Origin: an uncultured Desulfobacter sp.
GTDB taxonomy: Bacteria > Desulfobacterota > Desulfobacteria > Desulfobacterales > Desulfobacteraceae
Length of the DNA stretch: 64,000 nucleotides
Reading direction: 5' to 3'
Assembly: GCF_963664415.1 (NCBI RefSeq)
Contig: NZ_OY761445.1
Location: forward strand, 3,064,501 to 3,128,500
Shown: positions 17,292 to 25,761 of the stretch, one piece after another
Numbering within the stretch: position 1 is the stretch's first letter
Layout of the letters: the number at the start of each line of letters is the position of its first letter
The notes under the pieces: model-generated
Told to the model about the DNA's origin: nothing
The model's input: only the letters and a program-made list of their open reading frames with translations
Database searches by the model: none
Program-made: the position numbers and the translations under genes

Positions 17292-18586
17292 AGGGCTCTC
17301 CAGGCTGAAAAAATATCCCGGGCAATATTTTTTACACCGATTGTCTTCTTAACGGTATCAAGGGCAAGCTTGGCCACGCCTTTTTTGGGCGTGCCGTCAA
17401 TGCGATAGGCATCTTCCATAAGCCGGCAGGCCAGATCCGGATACGCATTAAAAATTCGGTCATTATGAAGCATTCCGGGGGCGCGTTTAAATTTCTTTAA
17501 ATCCTTCATCACAAAACTGTTGTCAAGCAGAGTTGTATAGCCTTGCAACCCCTGCGTGCTGAAATCCTGGGTCTTGTGGGCCTCTATGACCGTTTGTGCC
17601 GCCAGGAGTCCTGAATGGGAGGCAAGGTTGACCCCCTCTAAATGCAGGCCGGTCACATTACAAAAGGCCGCCGCATCCCCGGCAACAAGAATACCGTTGC
17701 CCACAAGTTGGGGCACCATCCCATAACCGCCTTCGGGAATGGCGTGGGCGGAATATTCCATGAGCCTTCCGCCCCGGAGCAATTTCTTCATATGCGGATG
17801 GGCCGTAAACTCATTTAAAAGGTCACAAGGCGTTTTCTTGCTTTTCTGCAGGCTGCCGATATGGGCAACAAGTCCTATGGAAACGGAATCATAATTGGTG
17901 TAAAGGCATCCGCCGCCTCTCACACCGGCCGTGCAGCCCACAAACTCATTGGCAACGCCCTGGTTGCGGATGAGCCCGAACCGGTCATCAATGACCTGCT
18001 TAGGCAGATCGTACAGCGCTTTTACGCCCACGGCCATCTGATCGGGCTTAAAGGCGGGAGCCCTGAGTCCGGCTTTTGCAGCGATAAATGAGAGGACTCC
18101 GTCTGCGGCAATGACGACCGGAGCACAAAGCGTGCCTGTCCGTCCCAGCACGGTTACGCCTTTCACCTGGCCCTGCTCAACGATTACGTCATCCACCATG
18201 GCCCTGGTAATAAGGGTTGCACCGGCTTTCACCGCCTGCCGGGCCAGCCAATTGTCAAACTTAGGCCGCAAAACAGTGTATCCATTATATGGTGCCCTGT
18301 CAAAATTGCCCGATTCCAATTGTAGGTTTACCATGGAATCGGCATTCATGAAGGTAAGGTTCTTTTTGTTCACATGGCGTTCGATGGGGGCCTTGCGCCA
18401 GTACTCGGGGATATACGCTTCAAGGGAAGTCATGCGATGCAGCAGACCGCCGAACATATTTTTTTCCCCTGGGAAATTGCCTCGCTCCAGAAGCGCGACA
18501 TCAAGTCCGCCCCGGGCCATAGCCAGGGCTGCCGAAGAACCGGCAGGGCCGGCCCCAACCACAATGGCTTGGAATGAACGTGTCAT
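17288..18586 (-). CDS. FixC-like FAD-dependent ETF:quinone oxidoreductase
   Basis: 432-residue flavoprotein of the geranylgeranyl reductase/FixC family. FAD is bound by FQAIVVGAGPAGSSAALAMARGG at the N-terminus and by VGNGILVAGDAAAFCNV near residue 300. The quinone-side pattern LHLEGVNLASHSGLLAAQ is present. The family transfers electrons from reduced ETF to the quinone pool. Start overlaps the etfA stop (ATGA), and the stop overlaps fixX. Together with fixX and etfAB it gives a complete ETF-to-quinone path. No nitrogenase gene is near, so a Fix role in nitrogen fixation is unlikely. Confidence 0.92.
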   Translation of the reverse strand: MTRSFQAIVVGAGPAGSSAALAMARGGLDVALLERGNFPGEKNMFGGLLHRMTSLEAYIPEYWRKAPIERHVNKKNLTFMNADSMVNLQLESGNFDRAPYNGYTVLRPKFDNWLARQAVKAGATLITRAMVDDVIVEQGQVKGVTVLGRTGTLCAPVVIAADGVLSFIAAKAGLRAPAFKPDQMAVGVKALYDLPKQVIDDRFGLIRNQGVANEFVGCTAGVRGGGCLYTNYDSVSIGLVAHIGSLQKSKKTPCDLLNEFTAHPHMKKLLRGGRLMEYSAHAIPEGGYGMVPQLVGNGILVAGDAAAFCNVTGLHLEGVNLASHSGLLAAQTVIEAHKTQDFSTQGLQGYTTLLDNSFVMKDLKKFKRAPGMLHNDRIFNAYPDLACRLMEDAYRIDGTPKKGVAKLALDTVKKTIGVKNIARDIFSAWRAL

Positions 18587-19599
18587 TTATTTCCCCCTGT
18601 ACCTGTGCGCACCTTTTCAAGCAATCGTGGTAAAATTTCCTGCACATCGGCAACAAACCCCTGATCCGCATTGGGAAAGATAGGTGCTTTGGCATCGCTG
18701 TTGATTGCCACAATCTGCTGTGCGTCCTGAATGCCACCCACATGATGCATGGATCCGGAAACCCCAAATGTGACGTAAAGCCTTGGCTTAACATACCTGC
18801 CGGTCTGACCCACCATCCTGTCAAAGTCTGCCCAGCCCAGATCATAAACCGGTCGGGTCACCCCAAGTGATGTGCCAAGCAACCGGCACAACTCGCGGAG
18901 CTTTTCAAAATCGGCGTTATTACACCCTTTACCGGCACAAAAAATCACCTCGGCGTCAGTCAGATCAACGGTCTGGGGGTCCGACGGGATTCTTTCCACA
19001 ATGACGGAACTATTTGGGGCTGATTCAATAAGTTCCGTTTCAGCCGGAGGAATGTACTCATTTATTCGTAAAGAAGCCTTGGCGTCTGTGGGAAGGCTGA
19101 CCGGGCTTAAAGCGCTGACGGGAACGGTGATGACCAAAAATCCGAGTTGGTTCCAGATCCGTGTTTCGTCAATGCGCCGGCCCATTACCCGGCGGCTCAG
19201 GTGAAGGCCCTGATCACTGCAACTAACGGCATTGACCTCGGTGACCAGTGCCGCATCCAGATGCGCGGCCAGCAATGGTGCCAGGGTACACCCCAGATCG
19301 TTGTGGGCAAAGGCGATGATGCCGCCCTTTTGTTCTACGACAAATCCGGCAAGCACTGTACCCAATATCTGTGGGGTATCAAGATACTGTTCAGCATCTT
19401 TAAGTATAGTCACTTCAGGCACACCATAGTCGGTAAACATCTGTTGAGCGTCCTGGTCAAGATCAGAAAAAACAAGCGAACGCCAGGAGATATCAAGCAT
19501 TTTCGACAGACGCGCACCATACGACAAAAGCCCCTGCCCCATCCTGTCAGGGCATCCTGCGGGCAGTTCCGTCACAAAAAACAGCTCATTGGCCTCCAT
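18583..19599 (-). CDS. Electron transfer flavoprotein alpha subunit
   Basis: 338 residues. The C-terminal FAD domain carries VIFCAGKGCNNADFEKLRELC, GTSLGVTRPVYDLGWADFDRMVGQTGRYVKPRLYV and VSGSMHHVGGIQDAQQIVAIN, all EtfA hallmarks (the R and QTG contact FAD). The N-terminal domain is diverged. Start at ATG 19599 overlaps the TGA of the OYE-type gene (TGATG); the longer upstream frame is rejected. Function: with EtfB it accepts electrons from dehydrogenases and passes them to FixC. It is encoded between the OYE-type enzyme and fixC, suggesting the OYE enzyme is a possible donor. Confidence 0.92.
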   Translation of the reverse strand: MEANELFFVTELPAGCPDRMGQGLLSYGARLSKMLDISWRSLVFSDLDQDAQQMFTDYGVPEVTILKDAEQYLDTPQILGTVLAGFVVEQKGGIIAFAHNDLGCTLAPLLAAHLDAALVTEVNAVSCSDQGLHLSRRVMGRRIDETRIWNQLGFLVITVPVSALSPVSLPTDAKASLRINEYIPPAETELIESAPNSSVIVERIPSDPQTVDLTDAEVIFCAGKGCNNADFEKLRELCRLLGTSLGVTRPVYDLGWADFDRMVGQTGRYVKPRLYVTFGVSGSMHHVGGIQDAQQIVAINSDAKAPIFPNADQGFVADVQEILPRLLEKVRTGTGGNK

Positions 19600-21566
19600 C
19601 ACAACTCTCTTCCCACCTTGTGGCCTTCCCATATGGCCATATCAAGTTTGCGGGGTGCCACGCAGTCCCCGATCCTGTGCAGGTCGTCAACCTTGCCTTT
19701 CAAGGATTGGTAGAGCTGATCATCCACCTGCTGACCCATGGCAAGAACCAGGGTGTCATAGGGGCCCCATTCATGCCACTCATTGGAATAGACGTTGAAC
19801 CCTTTAACCTTCTTTTCTCCCTTTTCACCGCCGATTTCCATGACCGCAATATCGGGGGTGAAGGTGATGCCCTTTTGCAGCAGGCGTTGACGGGTCAGAT
19901 ACAGGTCCTGGGTGGGCCCAAGTTCTGCACCAATAAACAGACTTGAGGTAATCATATGCACCTTTTTGCCCTGGTCTGCCAAAAACTCAGCCGTGGCGGA
20001 TGCCCGATGATGGCCGTCATAGTCGATAAAACCGATATTGTCACCAAGTTCAGCCTCACCGTTGAGCACCTGCCAGACATTGAACACAGCCGGCCCGTCC
20101 CAGCCGCTCACCGGATGTTCCTTGGGCACGCTGCCGGTGGCCACAATTACCGCATCGGGGTGTTCTTCGGCCACAAGTTCCGGTGTTACGGTCACACCCA
20201 AACAAAGCTTAACCCCCGCCTTTTCCAGCTGGCCCTTTTCATTACGGACAACGACGCCGATCTCATCACGCCCGGCTCCCTTCATGGCAATGTTGACCTG
20301 GCCGCCCACCTGTTCCTGACGCTCGTACAGCGTCACGTCATGACCGCGCCGGGCAGCCATCTTAGCAGCCCACATACCGGCGGGTCCGGCGCCTGCGATG
20401 AGCACCTTTTTTTTCACTGCCGCAGGGGTGGTGAGAACTTCGCCTCCCATCTCTTTTTCCCTGCCCACGCAAGGGTTTTGAATACAGCTAAGGGTCTTGT
20501 TCATGCCGATACGGCCGATGCAGCCCTGGTTGTCGGCAATGCAGTGCCGGATATCATCAAGCCTGCCTGTTTGGGCCTTTCGGGGTAAAAAAGGATCGCA
20601 GATAAGGCCGCGGCACATGCCGATCATGTCGGCCTGCCCTGCTTCAAGTACCTTTTCCGCCATGACCGGATCATTGATGCGCCCGGTGCAGAAAACCGGC
20701 AGGTTAACCTTCTCCCGCATGCCTGCTGCCAGGGGGATGGTATACCCCAGAGGCATATGCATGGTTCCCTCCACCAGATAAAGATTGTAGAAGGTGGCAA
20801 TGGAGAGATCCATAAAATCAATCAGGCCGCTTTGCTCAAAAAGCACACCGATCTCCTGGACATCGGCAAGGTTCAGACCGCCCGGAATCATTTCATCGCC
20901 GCACATCCGGATACCAATGGTAAAATCCCTGCCCACGGCCCGGCGAACCGCTTCAACAAACATCAGCGGGGCACGCATGCGATTCTCCAGGCTGCCGCCA
21001 AACTCATCCTGCCTGAAATTGGTCAAAGGAGAGAGAAACTGACGGGCCAGACTGGAGTGGCCGAACTGGATCTCCACGCCGTCAAAGCCCCCCTCCCGGA
21101 CGTGAAGGGCACTTTGGGCAAAATATCGGGCGACCTCAACAATATCTTCGTACTCCATCTCCTTGGGCGTCTCCCTGAAAAGCACATCGGGCATGGGGCT
21201 TGGCGCCCAGACCGGAAGCCTGGAGTTGGAGCCGTCACATTGCTGGCCATTGTGGTTGATCTGGGCAAAAATGCGGCAATCATACTGGTGGACATGATCG
21301 GTGATCTTTTTAAATCCATCCACAACCCGGGGATGATAGACATCAATGAGTTTCTCATACGCCATATCCGTGGGATGGACGCTCATCTCCTCGGTGATAA
21401 TCAACCCGGCACCGCCCCTGGCCCGCTCTCCCCAATAGTACATCTGGCGCTCACTGGGCATATTGTTGACCGCAAAATTGGTCAGATGGGGCTGAAAGGA
21501 AATCCGGTTTTTAACTTCGACATTTCCCAGGTTGATGGGTGAGAACAGCTTGTTAAAAGTAGACAT
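19599..21566 (-). CDS. Old-yellow-enzyme/2,4-dienoyl-CoA reductase-type flavoprotein of mycofactocin clusters
   Basis: 655-residue oxidoreductase with an N-terminal FMN TIM barrel (FSPINLGNVEVKNRISFQPH; DGVEIQFGHSSLARQFLSP), a cysteine cluster for 4Fe-4S (CIADNQGCIGR and LSCIQNPCVG) and a C-terminal FAD/NAD(P) module (VLIAGAGPAGMWAAKMAARRG). This is the FadH/trimethylamine dehydrogenase architecture. A subgroup is known from mycofactocin loci and named 'mycofactocin system FadH/OYE family oxidoreductase'; the position here between mftC and etfA agrees. The physiological substrate of that subgroup is unsettled. It may oxidise or reduce the cofactor and hand electrons to ETF. Normal length; intact motifs. 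Confidence 0.88.
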   Translation of the reverse strand: MSTFNKLFSPINLGNVEVKNRISFQPHLTNFAVNNMPSERQMYYWGERARGGAGLIITEEMSVHPTDMAYEKLIDVYHPRVVDGFKKITDHVHQYDCRIFAQINHNGQQCDGSNSRLPVWAPSPMPDVLFRETPKEMEYEDIVEVARYFAQSALHVREGGFDGVEIQFGHSSLARQFLSPLTNFRQDEFGGSLENRMRAPLMFVEAVRRAVGRDFTIGIRMCGDEMIPGGLNLADVQEIGVLFEQSGLIDFMDLSIATFYNLYLVEGTMHMPLGYTIPLAAGMREKVNLPVFCTGRINDPVMAEKVLEAGQADMIGMCRGLICDPFLPRKAQTGRLDDIRHCIADNQGCIGRIGMNKTLSCIQNPCVGREKEMGGEVLTTPAAVKKKVLIAGAGPAGMWAAKMAARRGHDVTLYERQEQVGGQVNIAMKGAGRDEIGVVVRNEKGQLEKAGVKLCLGVTVTPELVAEEHPDAVIVATGSVPKEHPVSGWDGPAVFNVWQVLNGEAELGDNIGFIDYDGHHRASATAEFLADQGKKVHMITSSLFIGAELGPTQDLYLTRQRLLQKGITFTPDIAVMEIGGEKGEKKVKGFNVYSNEWHEWGPYDTLVLAMGQQVDDQLYQSLKGKVDDLHRIGDCVAPRKLDMAIWEGHKVGREL

Positions 21567-21604
21567 GTCTTAAAAAAACTCCTCTTTGGCAATACAGTTA
21601 CATG

Positions 21605-22642
21605 TCATACGCCGGCAGGTGCATCGGTGATGGCCGTCACACACCGCTCAAGGCATTCGGGGTCACCGCCGGCAATCTCATTTTTCAGATGGTAGGCCAC
21701 AGCCGGACACCCGCCGTGACACTGGTCAAAGCGTTTGCAATCCTCACAGGAGTGGATGCGAAGGCCGCGGAATGAATGAAAAATATCCGCATGATCCCAG
21801 ATATCAAGAAACGCGGATTGCCGTATTGAGCCTGCGTAAAACCGTTCACTTTGCAAAAAGGCACAGGGGAAAACATCGCCTGTGGGGCCCACGCAACAAG
21901 TCAGTTTGGCCGCCCCGCACAAATTTAGGCCCAGTCCCTGGCGCTCCTGGGGGGTCAAAGAGAAAAAACTGTCGCCGGTGCGCACATCGGGACAGCCGTT
22001 AAGCCATTGTGAAAAAGTGATAAGCTGGCGGGCTGTAGGCCGCAAATCCTCCCAGTTTTCCTGGCCCCGCCCCGACGGACGAAACCGGCTGGCCCTGAAT
22101 GACACGCCCAGGGATTGTGCCAGTGCGTGCAATGCCGGGATCTCAGCCGCATTCTGGGTGGTGAGCACCGTATTGATACTGGTGGCGATGGGGGTTTCCG
22201 CCAGCAGTTTAACCGCTTCGATGGCGCCCTCAAAGGTACCTTTGCCCCGTATGGCGTCACAGGTGGCAGGGGTTACGCCGTCAATGCTGACCTGGATAGA
22301 AACCAGATCGCTTTTTTGTGCCAGGGTAGAAACGTTTTCTTCATCAAGCAGCAGGCCGTTGGTGGAGATACATGTCATGATATTCTTTTCATGGCACTTC
22401 TCCAGGATCTGGTAAAAATCAGGCCTGATGAACGGTTCGCCACCGCCAAAATTAATCTGGAATACAGTGGCCGCACTGAGTTGATCAATCAGATCAAAGG
22501 CTTCCCGGGTGGACAATTCATTTTCAGCAGGACATCCGGAGGCCGACAGACAATGGCTGCACCTCAAATTACACTGCTGGGTCACTTCCCAAGTCAGGTT
22601 GACAGGTGCCTTAAGACCCTGCTCAACATATCTATTGCTCAT
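21605..22642 (-). CDS. mftC: Mycofactocin radical SAM maturase
   Basis: 345-residue radical SAM/SPASM protein. The SAM cluster motif is CNLRCSHC (residues 24-31), followed by INFGGGEPFIRPDF. The SPASM region has cysteines in NLCGAAKLTCCVGPTGDVFPC and CEDCKRFDQCHGGC for auxiliary clusters. MftC oxidatively decarboxylates the C-terminal tyrosine of MftA and cross-links it to the preceding valine; both residues are present in the mftA product. Start ATG 22642 follows AAAGGGG and overlaps mftB by 11 bases. Assignment is strong because mftA and mftB are directly upstream in the usual A-B-C order. Confidence 0.93.
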   Translation of the reverse strand: MSNRYVEQGLKAPVNLTWEVTQQCNLRCSHCLSASGCPAENELSTREAFDLIDQLSAATVFQINFGGGEPFIRPDFYQILEKCHEKNIMTCISTNGLLLDEENVSTLAQKSDLVSIQVSIDGVTPATCDAIRGKGTFEGAIEAVKLLAETPIATSINTVLTTQNAAEIPALHALAQSLGVSFRASRFRPSGRGQENWEDLRPTARQLITFSQWLNGCPDVRTGDSFFSLTPQERQGLGLNLCGAAKLTCCVGPTGDVFPCAFLQSERFYAGSIRQSAFLDIWDHADIFHSFRGLRIHSCEDCKRFDQCHGGCPAVAYHLKNEIAGGDPECLERCVTAITDAPAGV

Positions 22643-22880
22643 ACACAAACCCCTTTTGCACAAGCTGCCTGAGAAACGTCAGAATAATTTTCTTTTCTTC
22701 ATCAGACAACGACGCCAGCACCTTTTTTTGAACAGAATCCTTTTGAAAAAACCGGCAGGTCAGCACAGAACCTGTCTCTGCAAAAAGAAGCTTTGGCCCC
22801 AGGGAGCTGTAAAAGAGCAGACCGAACTGCTCCTGCCTCACCTGGCTGGTCGACCGTAACACAAAGGCAGGCTCTCCCAT
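22632..22880 (-). CDS. mftB: Mycofactocin biosynthesis chaperone
   Basis: 82-residue protein of the PqqD-like peptide-binding type. It presents the MftA precursor to MftC. FVLRSTSQVRQEQFGLLFYSS matches the MftB pattern of a beta-hairpin followed by a helical tail with basic residues. ATG 22880 begins two bases after the mftA stop, so the two are coupled. A six-codon longer start would overlap mftA and is rejected. Small and diverged, so the family call relies partly on position. Confidence 0.9.
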   Translation of the reverse strand: MGEPAFVLRSTSQVRQEQFGLLFYSSLGPKLLFAETGSVLTCRFFQKDSVQKKVLASLSDEEKKIILTFLRQLVQKGFVYEQ

Positions 22881-22882
22881 GA

Positions 22883-23035
22883 TTAGTAGACTCCGCAAAT
22901 CCCGTCTATGGCCAGTTCTTCAATCCTGATTTCATCAATAATGCAGGGAGCTTCCTGGGCGTTCTCTACAGTCTCGCTATCAAGCGTTGCAGTTTGTTCC
23001 GTATTTTTTATTTCTTTGGGTGTAGTCGTTTCCAT
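22883..23035 (-). CDS. mftA: Mycofactocin precursor peptide
   Basis: A 50-codon gene too short for usual ORF cut-offs. The product starts METTTPKEIK, has an acidic variable leader and ends IEELAIDGICGVY. The end is the conserved MftA core: the last two residues Val-Tyr are decarboxylated and cross-linked by MftC and later released as the redox cofactor. The ribosome site GGAG is 9 bases before ATG. It is followed after two bases by mftB and then mftC. The exact C-terminal match to IDGxCGVY together with this gene order makes the call nearly certain. Confidence 0.96.
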   Translation of the reverse strand: METTTPKEIKNTEQTATLDSETVENAQEAPCIIDEIRIEELAIDGICGVY

Positions 23036-23067
23036 ATTAATTTTCTCCGTACAATAAGTATTGGCTG

Positions 23068-24210
23068 TTAATCGATTTCACAGATCCAACGGCCCTTGAT
23101 CTGCCGTTTGTCCATGGCCTCGGCCACATCATTAATATCTTCCAGTTTAAATCTTTCGGTGATCAGTTTGTCAAGTTTAAGATCATGCTGCATTGCCATG
23201 TTGACCAGACGGGGAATATCATCATGGGTGGAAATTGAACCATAGAGATTCCCCTTGATGGTTTTCTGATGCAGGGGCAGCAGCATCAGGGGCAGATTCG
23301 TTGTCTGATCGTGGGGGGAGACCCCGATAACGATCAGCTCACCGCCGATACTTGTGGACCAGTAAGCCTGAATGATTGCGCCGGGTTCACCTTTTACTTC
23401 AAACACATATTCTGCACCGCCGCCCATGATGGTGCCGTCATCCATCTTTACGCCACCGGTGAGCAGCTGAATGGCCGGAACCGGATCTTCCTTGGAGCTG
23501 TCGATGAAATGGGTGGCACCAAATTCCATGGCAATTTCACGCTTACTGCCTTCAATATCAACGGCAATCAACGGATAGGCATGGCGCAGTGCTGCAGCCC
23601 GCAAAACATTGAGACCAACACCGCCAAGACAGTAAACCGCCACAGGGGCACCGGGAGGAAAGGCGGCGGTATTAAACACAGAGCCCCAGCCCGTGGGAAC
23701 GCAACATCCCATCAGTGCGGCCTGCTCCAGGGGGAATTCCTTGGGCATGGGGATAACCGCCCGCTCGGGAACCACCGAGTGCGTTGAAAAACAGGAGACA
23801 AAATTTCCGTGACGAACCACGCCACCCTTGGCATCCCTCATGCGAGCAGTGCCGTCAAGCAGGAACCCTTCCAGGAAATAATTAAAACTGGTGGTGCAGA
23901 TATTTCCCTTGCCCCTGCGGCAATTGGGACAATGCCCACAGGGAACCATCCAGGTAACGCCGACATGATCACCCTTTTTTACGGTAGTGACGCCCGGGCC
24001 GACAGCCTCAACAATACCCGCGCCTTCGTGGCCGGCAACCAAAGGCATCTTGACGGGGACTTCACCTTTGAGCATATGCAAGTCAGAATGACAGTATCCA
24101 GTATGGGTATACTTGACCAGCACCTCATTTTCTTTGGGTGGATCCAGCTCCAAAGTTTCAATGGAATATTTCATACCGGGTTCCCTTAAAACAGCACCTT
24201 TGATCTTCAT
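23068..24210 (-). CDS. Zn-dependent alcohol dehydrogenase, mycofactocin-associated nicotinoprotein type (copy 1)
   Basis: 380-residue medium-chain dehydrogenase. Catalytic zinc ligands are in TGYCHSDLHML and AGHEGAGIVEAVG; the structural zinc is held by CGHCPNCRRGKGNIC; the Rossmann fold is VAVYCLGGVGLNVLRAAALRH. Sequence and context fit the mycofactocin-linked dehydrogenases in which NAD stays bound and mycofactocin takes the electrons. It lies 32 bases upstream of mftA and shares about 90% of residues with the copy at 24524-25666. ATG 24210 follows AGGAGAT. A terminator after the second copy means this gene is transcribed from its own promoter with mftABC. The natural alcohol is unknown. 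Confidence 0.92.
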   Translation of the reverse strand: MKIKGAVLREPGMKYSIETLELDPPKENEVLVKYTHTGYCHSDLHMLKGEVPVKMPLVAGHEGAGIVEAVGPGVTTVKKGDHVGVTWMVPCGHCPNCRRGKGNICTTSFNYFLEGFLLDGTARMRDAKGGVVRHGNFVSCFSTHSVVPERAVIPMPKEFPLEQAALMGCCVPTGWGSVFNTAAFPPGAPVAVYCLGGVGLNVLRAAALRHAYPLIAVDIEGSKREIAMEFGATHFIDSSKEDPVPAIQLLTGGVKMDDGTIMGGGAEYVFEVKGEPGAIIQAYWSTSIGGELIVIGVSPHDQTTNLPLMLLPLHQKTIKGNLYGSISTHDDIPRLVNMAMQHDLKLDKLITERFKLEDINDVAEAMDKRQIKGRWICEID

Positions 24211-24421
24211 AGCATCTCCTTGTGGGCTTCAATATGGTTGTTGCATGGGGTAAAACACGGGGGAATTGGGCGAGGTATCAAAACTGCCTGTTCTTCCTGG
24301 TTCATCTCCTTGCAGGTTCTATCATCCCGTACACCATCTGCCTTTATCACGGTCCGGGAACTCTTCCGTTTGACTTTTCATTTCAAACGGAGAGGGATGA
24401 TACCACGACAATAAAAGAGCG

Positions 24422-24449
24422 GCAATAGTCATAAATTTCAACTTGTCAA
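24422..24449 (-). promoter_or_regulatory. Candidate sigma-70-type promoter for the mycofactocin operon
   Basis: On the minus strand TTGACA (24449-24444), a 16-base spacer and TATTGC (24427-24422). The -35 is perfect, the -10 is weak. It lies about 215 bases upstream of dehydrogenase copy 1 and just downstream of the terminator of copy 2, exactly where an independent promoter is needed. Confidence 0.4.
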
Positions 24450-24475
24450 GGAAAAGCTTTACAACTTCACTAAAT

Positions 24476-24518
24476 AAAAAACAAGCTGGATAGGGTAACC
24501 CGATCCAGCTTGTTTTTT
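24476..24518 (-). terminator. Rho-independent terminator between the two alcohol dehydrogenases
   Basis: Perfect 16-bp stem including flanking A/T tracts (ACAAGCTGGAT / ATCCAGCTTGT core) with an 11-base loop, followed by a T-rich run on the minus strand. It lies 6 bases after the stop of copy 2. Confidence 0.9.
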
Positions 24519-24523
24519 ATTTT

Positions 24524-25666
24524 CTAATCTATTTCACAGACCCAGCGGCCTTTAATCTGGCGTTTGTCCATGGCCTCGGCCACATCATTGATGTCTTCGA
24601 GTTTAAATTTGCCCGTGATCAGCTTATCCAGCTTGAGATCATGGTTCATTGCCATGTTGACCAGGCGGGGGATATCATCATGGGTGGAGATGGCACCATA
24701 GAGATTGCCCTTGATGGTTTTCTGATGCAGGGGCAGCAGCATGAGGGATAAATCGGTTGTCTGGTCGTGGGGGGTGATACCCAGGACAATCAGTTCACCG
24801 CCGATACCTGTGGACCAGTAGGCCTGGATGATTGATCCGGGATCGCCTTTTACTTCAAATACATATTCCGCACCGCCGCCCATAATGGTGCCGTCGTCCA
24901 TTTTTACACCACCGGTGAGCAGCTGAATGGCCGGTACCGGATCTTCTTTGGAGCTGTCGATGAAATGGGTGGCGCCAAATTCCATGGCCAGCTCCCGCTT
25001 GCTGCCTTCAATATCAACGGCGATCAACGGATAGGCATGGCGCATGGCAGCCGCCCGCAAAACATTGAGGCCGACACCGCCAAGGCAGTAGACCGCCACG
25101 GGAGATCCGGGAGGAAAGGCGGCGGTATTAAACACAGAACCCCAGCCCGTGGGAACGCAACACCCCATGAGCGCAGCCTGCTCCAGGGGGAATTCCTTGG
25201 GCATGGGAATGACCGCCCGCTCGGGAACCACCGAGTGCGTTGAAAAACAGGAGACAAAATTACCATGCCGGACCACATCCCCATTGGCATCCTTTATGCG
25301 AGAGGTGCCGTCGAGCAACATGCCCTCCAGAAAATAACTGAAACTGGTGGTGCAGATATTGCCCTTGCCCCTGCGGCAATTGGGACAGTGGCCACAGGGA
25401 ACCATCCAGGTAACGCCGACATGGTCACCCTTCTGCACAGTAGTGACGCCCGGGCCGACAGCTTCAACAATTCCCGCACCTTCATGGCCGGCAACCAAAG
25501 GCATCTTGATGGGAATTTCGCCTTTCAACAAATGCAAATCAGAGTGACAGTACCCGGTATGGGTGTACTTGACCAGCACCTCGTTTTCCTTGGGCGGATC
25601 CAGCTCTAAAGTCTCGATGGAATATTTCATACCAGGTTCCCGTAAAACAGCGCCTTTGATCTTCAT
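24524..25666 (-). CDS. Zn-dependent alcohol dehydrogenase, mycofactocin-associated nicotinoprotein type (copy 2)
   Basis: 380 residues, nearly identical to the copy at 23068-24210 with the same zinc ligands (YCHSDLHLL, GHEGAG, CGHCPNCRRGKGNIC) and nucleotide fold (YCLGGVGLNVLRAA). Differences are scattered and conservative, so the pair is a recent tandem duplication under selection. ATG 25666 (MKIKGAVLREPG) follows AAAGGAGAT; a 23-codon longer frame lacks a ribosome site. Its transcript ends at the strong terminator before copy 1, so it is a single-gene unit with its own promoter and a palindromic operator. Separate regulation of the copies is likely. Confidence 0.92.
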   Translation of the reverse strand: MKIKGAVLREPGMKYSIETLELDPPKENEVLVKYTHTGYCHSDLHLLKGEIPIKMPLVAGHEGAGIVEAVGPGVTTVQKGDHVGVTWMVPCGHCPNCRRGKGNICTTSFSYFLEGMLLDGTSRIKDANGDVVRHGNFVSCFSTHSVVPERAVIPMPKEFPLEQAALMGCCVPTGWGSVFNTAAFPPGSPVAVYCLGGVGLNVLRAAAMRHAYPLIAVDIEGSKRELAMEFGATHFIDSSKEDPVPAIQLLTGGVKMDDGTIMGGGAEYVFEVKGDPGSIIQAYWSTGIGGELIVLGITPHDQTTDLSLMLLPLHQKTIKGNLYGAISTHDDIPRLVNMAMNHDLKLDKLITGKFKLEDINDVAEAMDKRQIKGRWVCEID

Positions 25667-25725
25667 AACATCTCCTTTAGCAATTTGGGGGACTTTCTTT
25701 GTTCTCTTTTTGCAATCGGGAATGG

Positions 25726-25754
25726 ACCATAGCATGACAAAACCCGATCCGCAA
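25726..25754 (-). promoter_or_regulatory. Candidate promoter of alcohol dehydrogenase copy 2
   Basis: Minus strand: TTGCGG (25754-25749), a 17-base spacer ending TGC, and TATGGT (25731-25726), giving an extended -10. It lies 60 bases upstream of the start codon and directly downstream of the palindrome at 25762-25785. Confidence 0.45.
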
Positions 25755-25761
25755 CAGGTAT

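Noticed and set aside
16092..19599. Nitrogen-fixation fixABCX operon
   Set aside because: No nif genes nearby; the genes are inside the mycofactocin cluster.
20757..21542. 261-codon plus-strand frame
   Set aside because: Antisense shadow of the OYE-type gene, which has clear motifs on the minus strand.
23068..25666. Reading the two dehydrogenases as glutathione-dependent formaldehyde dehydrogenases
   Set aside because: Similar zinc sites, but the company of mftABC points to the mycofactocin-linked nicotinoprotein group.
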